Below, piece after piece: positions 22,008 through 24,330 of a DNA stretch of 24,330 nt. The notes under the pieces were generated by a model. That model worked only from the letters and a program-made list of their open reading frames with translations. It had not been told where the DNA came from and searched no databases. The translations under genes were made by a program, and so were the position numbers. Numbering within the stretch: the first letter of the stretch is position 1; each line of letters opens with the position of its first letter. Source of the stretch: an uncultured Blautia sp. (lineage in GTDB: Bacteria; Bacillota; Clostridia; Lachnospirales; Lachnospiraceae); the NCBI GenBank assembly GCA_900541345.1, contig UQJE01000034.1:1-24330 (forward strand), read 5' to 3'.

Positions 22008-23807
22008 ATGCAGAATGCGTATAATGGCAAAATTGCAAGAATCAATCTTACAACCGGTGAAATTAAAACAGAAGCTCTTGATATGGAGCTGGCGGAGAAA
22101 TTTATCGGAGGCAGGGGACTTGGTACAAAAATGCTTTATGATGAAGGCATTGCTAAGGTAGAACCTTTATCTACGGAGAATAAGCTTATCTATATTACCG
22201 GACCTATGACAGGAACAAAATCTCCAACTGCAGGAAGATATATGGTAGTGACAAAATCTCCTCTTACGGGAATGATAGCCTGTTCAAATTCCGGCGGTAA
22301 ATGGGGTGGAAAACTGAAATATGCCGGATGGGATGCCGTTATTGTAGAGGGAAAAGCAGAAAAGCCTTCTTATATTAACATAGAGGATGATAAAATTGAA
22401 ATTTTAGATGCTGCTCCATATATCGGCATGATGAGTGAAAAGATTGATGAAGAACTGAAAAAAGTACACCCGGATTGTTCGGTATTAAATATTGGACCTG
22501 CCGGAGAACATCTCTCTCTTCTGGCAGCAATTATGAATGATAAAGACCGCGCAGCAGGAAGAAGCGGCGTTGGTGCAGTTATGGGCTCTAAGAATTTAAA
22601 GGCGATTACTGTTACGGCAACAAAAAAAGTAATTCCGGCTGCAGATGAGGAAGCTTTAAAAGCAGCAACAAAAGAATGCAATCGTAAAATTAAAGAAAAC
22701 GGCGTAACAGGAGGCGGTCTTCCTACATATGGAACGGCGGTACTTGTAAATATTATTAATAACACAGGTTCTTTTCCGACAAGGAACTGGCAGGAATCTT
22801 ATTACGAACCGGCAGATGACACTTCAGGAGAAACCTTGAAGGAAAAATATCTTGTAAAAAATGCAGCCTGTCACAGATGTCCGATTGGCTGCGGCCGTGT
22901 AATTAAAGTTGGAGACAAGGTCGTGGGCGGTCCGGAGTACGAACCTCTGTGGGCATACGGAGGAAACTGTGGGATTAATGACCTGGAAGCAATCGATGAG
23001 GCAAATATGTGGTGTAATGAATACGGTCTGGATGCCATTTCTACACCGTGTACCATTGCAGCTGCTATGGAATTATATGAAAAAGGTTATATTACAGATG
23101 AGGAATGTGATGGAATTCCTCTGAAATGGGGCGATTCCCGTGCCGTTGTAGAATGGACAAAACGAATGGGAGAAGGAAAGGGACTTCTTGCAAGGTTAAT
23201 GGCGGATGGCTCTTACCGTCTCTGTGATTTCTTTAAGCATCCGGAATATTCTATGAGTGTAAAAAAACAGGAGATGCCGGCCTATGATGCACGAGGCATT
23301 CAGGGTATTGGGATTACTTATGCTACAAGTAACAGAGGAGGATGCCATGTTCGTGGTTATATGATTTCTCCAGAAGTTTTAGGTCTTCCGGAACAGCTTG
23401 ACAGAACTACAACAGAAGGAAAAGCACAGTGGTGCAAGATTTTCCAGGATTTGACAGCCGTAATTGACTCTATGGGACTTTGCCTGTTTTCCTCTTTCGC
23501 ATTGGGAGCACCAGATTATGCAGCTCTTTTAAATGCGGGAACAGGAACCGAGTATACCGCGGATAGTCTTCTTGAAGTGGGAGAGCGAATTTACAATCTG
23601 GAACGTCTTTTTAACAAGGCAGCAGGAATGCGGCCGGAAGATGACAGACTTCCAAAACGTCTTACAGAGGAGCCGATTAAAAACGGACCTTCCAAAGGGC
23701 AGGTAAGCCAGATTAAGGTTACACTTCCCCAGTATTATGAAGTAAGAGGCTGGGAAAATGCCTTTCCTACAGAAGAAACGCTGAAACGTCTCGGTCTTGA
23801 AGAATAA
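22008..23807 (+). CDS. aor: Aldehyde ferredoxin oxidoreductase (tungsten/molybdenum bis-pterin enzyme)
   Basis: Oxidises aldehydes to carboxylic acids and passes electrons to ferredoxin. The 599-aa length matches AOR family enzymes (about 605 in Pyrococcus furiosus). The [4Fe-4S] ligands are Cys288, Cys291 and Cys295 in CHRCPIGC and Cys492 in MGLCLFS; Pyrococcus AOR uses 288, 291, 295 and 494. Pterin-binding marks are FIGGRGLGTKMLYDEG (about 32-47), TKSPLTGM (82-89) and RSGVGAVMGSKNLKAI. The start at 22008 has AAAGGAGG nine bases upstream; an in-frame ATG at 21960 lies inside the riboswitch. A MoaD-like and a MoeB-like gene follow, fitting tungsten cofactor supply. Tungsten rather than molybdenum is inferred from the family. 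Confidence 0.96.
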   Translation: MQNAYNGKIARINLTTGEIKTEALDMELAEKFIGGRGLGTKMLYDEGIAKVEPLSTENKLIYITGPMTGTKSPTAGRYMVVTKSPLTGMIACSNSGGKWGGKLKYAGWDAVIVEGKAEKPSYINIEDDKIEILDAAPYIGMMSEKIDEELKKVHPDCSVLNIGPAGEHLSLLAAIMNDKDRAAGRSGVGAVMGSKNLKAITVTATKKVIPAADEEALKAATKECNRKIKENGVTGGGLPTYGTAVLVNIINNTGSFPTRNWQESYYEPADDTSGETLKEKYLVKNAACHRCPIGCGRVIKVGDKVVGGPEYEPLWAYGGNCGINDLEAIDEANMWCNEYGLDAISTPCTIAAAMELYEKGYITDEECDGIPLKWGDSRAVVEWTKRMGEGKGLLARLMADGSYRLCDFFKHPEYSMSVKKQEMPAYDARGIQGIGITYATSNRGGCHVRGYMISPEVLGLPEQLDRTTTEGKAQWCKIFQDLTAVIDSMGLCLFSSFALGAPDYAALLNAGTGTEYTADSLLEVGERIYNLERLFNKAAGMRPEDDRLPKRLTEEPIKNGPSKGQVSQIKVTLPQYYEVRGWENAFPTEETLKRLGLEE

Positions 23808-23817
23808 TAAAGGTTTT

Positions 23818-23845
23818 AAGGGAGATGCAGGGCATCTCCCTTTTG
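23818..23845 (+). terminator. Terminator between the oxidoreductase and the moaD-like gene
   Basis: A perfect 11-bp stem (23818-23828 with 23832-23842), a 3-base loop and a short T run. It should reduce, and perhaps not abolish, readthrough into the cofactor genes, letting the enzyme be made in excess over MoaD. Confidence 0.85.
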
Positions 23846-23867
23846 ATAAAAAAGGAAGAATAAAAAT

Positions 23868-24089
23868 ATGATAGAAATAAGATTGTTTGCTACATTTCGG
23901 GAAGGAAGAGAAAAAATTTATTACATGGAAGCAGAGAAGATAAAAAAGGTTTCTGATGCTCTGGAAATTTTAAGGATTCCAGAGGAAGAGGTTGCAATCT
24001 GCTTAATAAACGGCAGACATTCATCTGTAGAGGCAGAGGTACAGAACGGGGATATTTTGGCTATATTTCCTCCTGTGGGAGGCGGTTGA
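23868..24089 (+). CDS. MoaD/ThiS-family sulfur carrier protein
   Basis: A 73-aa ubiquitin-like protein ending in PPVGGG, the C-terminal Gly-Gly that is adenylated and thiocarboxylated to donate sulfur. The N-terminal IEIRLFATFREGREK matches MoaD more than ThiS, and the GDILAIFPPVGGG end is typical. In molybdopterin synthesis MoaD gives sulfur to build the dithiolene that binds molybdenum or tungsten. RBS AAAGGAAG lies about nine bases before the ATG. The next gene, its likely activating enzyme, starts directly after the stop. Confidence 0.92.
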   Translation: MIEIRLFATFREGREKIYYMEAEKIKKVSDALEILRIPEEEVAICLINGRHSSVEAEVQNGDILAIFPPVGGG

Positions 24090-24330
24090 ATGGAACGTTA
24101 TAAAAGACAGATTTCTATGCCGCAGATTGGAGCAGAAGGGCAGAAGCTTTTGCAAAAATCCACAGTGGCAGTTGTGGGGGCAGGTGGTCTTGGAGCGCCT
24201 GTGCTTACTTATCTTGCAGCAGCAGGGGTTGGAAATATCCGTATTATAGATAAAGATATAGTAGAAGAAAGTAATTTAAACAGGCAATTTCTTTACAGTG
24301 CAGAAGATATTGGGAGAAAAAAGGCGGAGG
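24090..24330 (+). CDS. MoeB/ThiF/HesA-family activating enzyme, 5' part (continues beyond window)
   Basis: First 80 residues of an E1-like enzyme that adenylates the C-terminus of a MoaD-type carrier. The start, ERYKRQISMPQIGAEGQ, and the nucleotide-binding VVGAGGLGAPVLTYLAAAGV (about 29-48), then IDKDIVEESNLNRQFLY, are family hallmarks. The ATG begins immediately after the moaD-like stop, with GGGAGG inside the end of that gene (24077-24082), so translation is coupled. Adjacent position makes MoeB-type activity toward the upstream MoaD the best reading; ThiF is the alternative. Confidence 0.93.
   Translation, partial: MERYKRQISMPQIGAEGQKLLQKSTVAVVGAGGLGAPVLTYLAAAGVGNIRIIDKDIVEESNLNRQFLYSAEDIGRKKAE

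Overview
The window reads as chromosomal DNA of an AT-rich, spore-forming Clostridium-type Firmicute, most likely a gut Lachnospiraceae member. The signs are strong AGGAGG-type ribosome binding sites, a YesM-type kinase beside a sugar ABC transporter, an iron-sulfur serine dehydratase split in two subunits, a PdaA-type deacetylase, a VanW/PG4-type L,D-transpeptidase and a tungsten/molybdenum-type aldehyde ferredoxin oxidoreductase. I saw no tRNA, rRNA, insertion sequence, phage gene or CRISPR array, and no gene-free stretch longer than about 255 bases.

Region 1 (1-5890, + strand) is a sugar uptake locus: the 3' part of a YesM-type sensor kinase, a terminator and new promoter, two MalF/MalG-type permeases, a solute-binding protein and a Cys-type sulfatase with no signal peptide. 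Together they suggest import of a sulfated saccharide followed by cytoplasmic desulfation. No ATPase gene is present, so a shared one elsewhere must energise the importer.

Region 2 (5880-8734, - strand) holds a PdaA-like deacetylase that converges on the sulfatase with an 11-bp overlap, the sdaAB-sdaAA serine dehydratase operon, and a small XRE regulator. Region 3 (8833-12794, + strand) holds a 75-aa membrane protein, gpmI with its own promoter and strong terminator, an L,D-transpeptidase and a 99-aa membrane protein. Region 4 (12840-17126) holds a HAD phosphatase (-), a tightly overlapped sfsA-mutY-glycosyltransferase operon (+), and a PAP2-family membrane phosphatase with a TTG start (-).

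Region 5 (17127-21765, + strand) starts with a repeat-rich regulatory stretch containing a Pho-box-like tandem repeat and a GC-rich leader hairpin. It drives an OmpR/PhoB-family regulator that has no kinase gene beside it. An unidentified polytopic membrane protein, topoisomerase III and a CxxCxxCC protein follow.

Region 6 (21766-24330, + strand) is the most interesting part. A good promoter is followed at once by an RNA that looks like a compact Moco/Tuco riboswitch, then aldehyde ferredoxin oxidoreductase with all four cluster cysteines, a terminator, a MoaD-like sulfur carrier and the start of a MoeB/ThiF-type activating enzyme. A conserved piece of the RNA core is exactly complementary to the gene's ribosome binding site, which suggests the tungsten or molybdenum cofactor controls translation of the enzyme that uses it.
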